Source: Gallionella sp. UBA6045
Lineage (GTDB): Bacteria; Pseudomonadota; Gammaproteobacteria; Burkholderiales; Gallionellaceae
Direction: 5' to 3'
DNA: 7,250 nucleotides
Assembly: GCA_002429165.1 (NCBI GenBank)
Contig: DIYV01000180.1
Span: 18,884-26,133, forward strand
The translations under genes were made by a program, and so were the position numbers. Under the pieces are notes generated by a model. It ran no database searches, had not been told where the DNA came from, and saw only the letters and a program-made list of their open reading frames with translations. Below, in pieces: positions 7,082 through 7,250 of this stretch; the stretch's first letter is position 1; each line of letters opens with the position of its first letter.

Positions 7082-7250
7082 GTGATAACACTGTCGCATT
7101 ATCTGGTACTGAGTGCCGTGCTGTTCGCCATCAGCGTGGTCGGTATCTTTCTGAATCGCAAGAATCTGATCGTGCTGCTGATGGCAATCGAAATGATGCT
7201 GCTGGCGGTGAATACCAACTTCCTGGCGTTTGCGCATTATTTGAACGATA
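7082..7250 (+). CDS. nuoK: NADH-quinone oxidoreductase subunit K (ND4L type), 5' part
   Basis: The gene is cut by the window edge: 56 codons are present of a family length near 100. Translation begins at a GTG (7082), preceded by AGGGGAG at 7067-7073 with 8 bases between. The frame reads [21 protein letters not shown], continuing through [22 protein letters not shown]. NuoK is a three-helix membrane subunit of the proton-pumping arm. Its helix glutamates take part in proton transfer, and E37 here (MAIEMML) corresponds to the conserved Glu36 of E. coli NuoK, with one extra residue in the preceding loop. The second conserved glutamate lies beyond the window. The first two helices (about 3-23 and 29-50) are visible. 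No ATG in this frame precedes the conserved N-terminus, which supports the GTG start. Confidence 0.94.
   Translation, partial: MITLSHYLVLSAVLFAISVVGIFLNRKNLIVLLMAIEMMLLAVNTNFLAFAHYLND

Noticed and set aside
1..7250. A new defence, biosynthetic or other accessory system
   Set aside because: Every coding region is a standard nuo gene in standard order. There are no extra genes, CRISPR-type repeats, tRNA or rRNA genes, or phage genes.

Overview
The window is an internal piece of a nuo operon, which encodes the proton-pumping NADH:quinone oxidoreductase (respiratory complex I). All genes lie on the + strand in the order nuoD (3' end) - nuoE - nuoF - nuoG - nuoH - nuoI - nuoJ - nuoK (5' end). Protein character and gene order suggest a betaproteobacterium, perhaps of the Nitrosomonadales/Gallionellaceae type. 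NuoC and NuoD are not fused as in E. coli, NuoG lacks the N7 cysteines, and NuoG begins with an N-terminus typical of betaproteobacteria. This placement is inferred from remembered family features, not from a search.

Layout: the C-terminal 162 codons of nuoD run to 489, then nuoE (489-968) and nuoF (965-2245) follow with 1- and 4-base overlaps. A 163-base gap follows, almost all of it a 141-bp palindromic MITE-like element (2266-2406) flanked by a 5-bp direct repeat, TAATG. Next come nuoG (2409-4772), nuoH (4769-5842, 4-base overlap) and nuoI (5861-6349). A second gap of 110 bases holds a different 74-bp GC-rich inverted-repeat element (6358-6431). nuoJ (6460-7059) and the first 56 codons of nuoK (from a GTG at 7082) close the window.

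How the parts work together: NuoE and NuoF form the NADH-oxidising tip (2Fe-2S N1a, FMN, 4Fe-4S N3). NuoG carries electrons through N1b, N4 and N5. NuoI (N6a/N6b) and NuoD, with a NuoB outside the window, deliver them to quinone at the junction with membrane subunit NuoH. NuoJ and NuoK are small membrane subunits of the proton-translocating arm.

The coding content is ordinary. The notable part is non-coding: two unrelated palindromic repeats sit in the only two wide gaps of an otherwise tightly packed operon. The first appears to have inserted exactly at the nuoG start codon. It duplicated that codon and left its own right end to serve as the nuoG ribosome binding site. I see no new enzymatic or defence system, RNA gene or CRISPR array.
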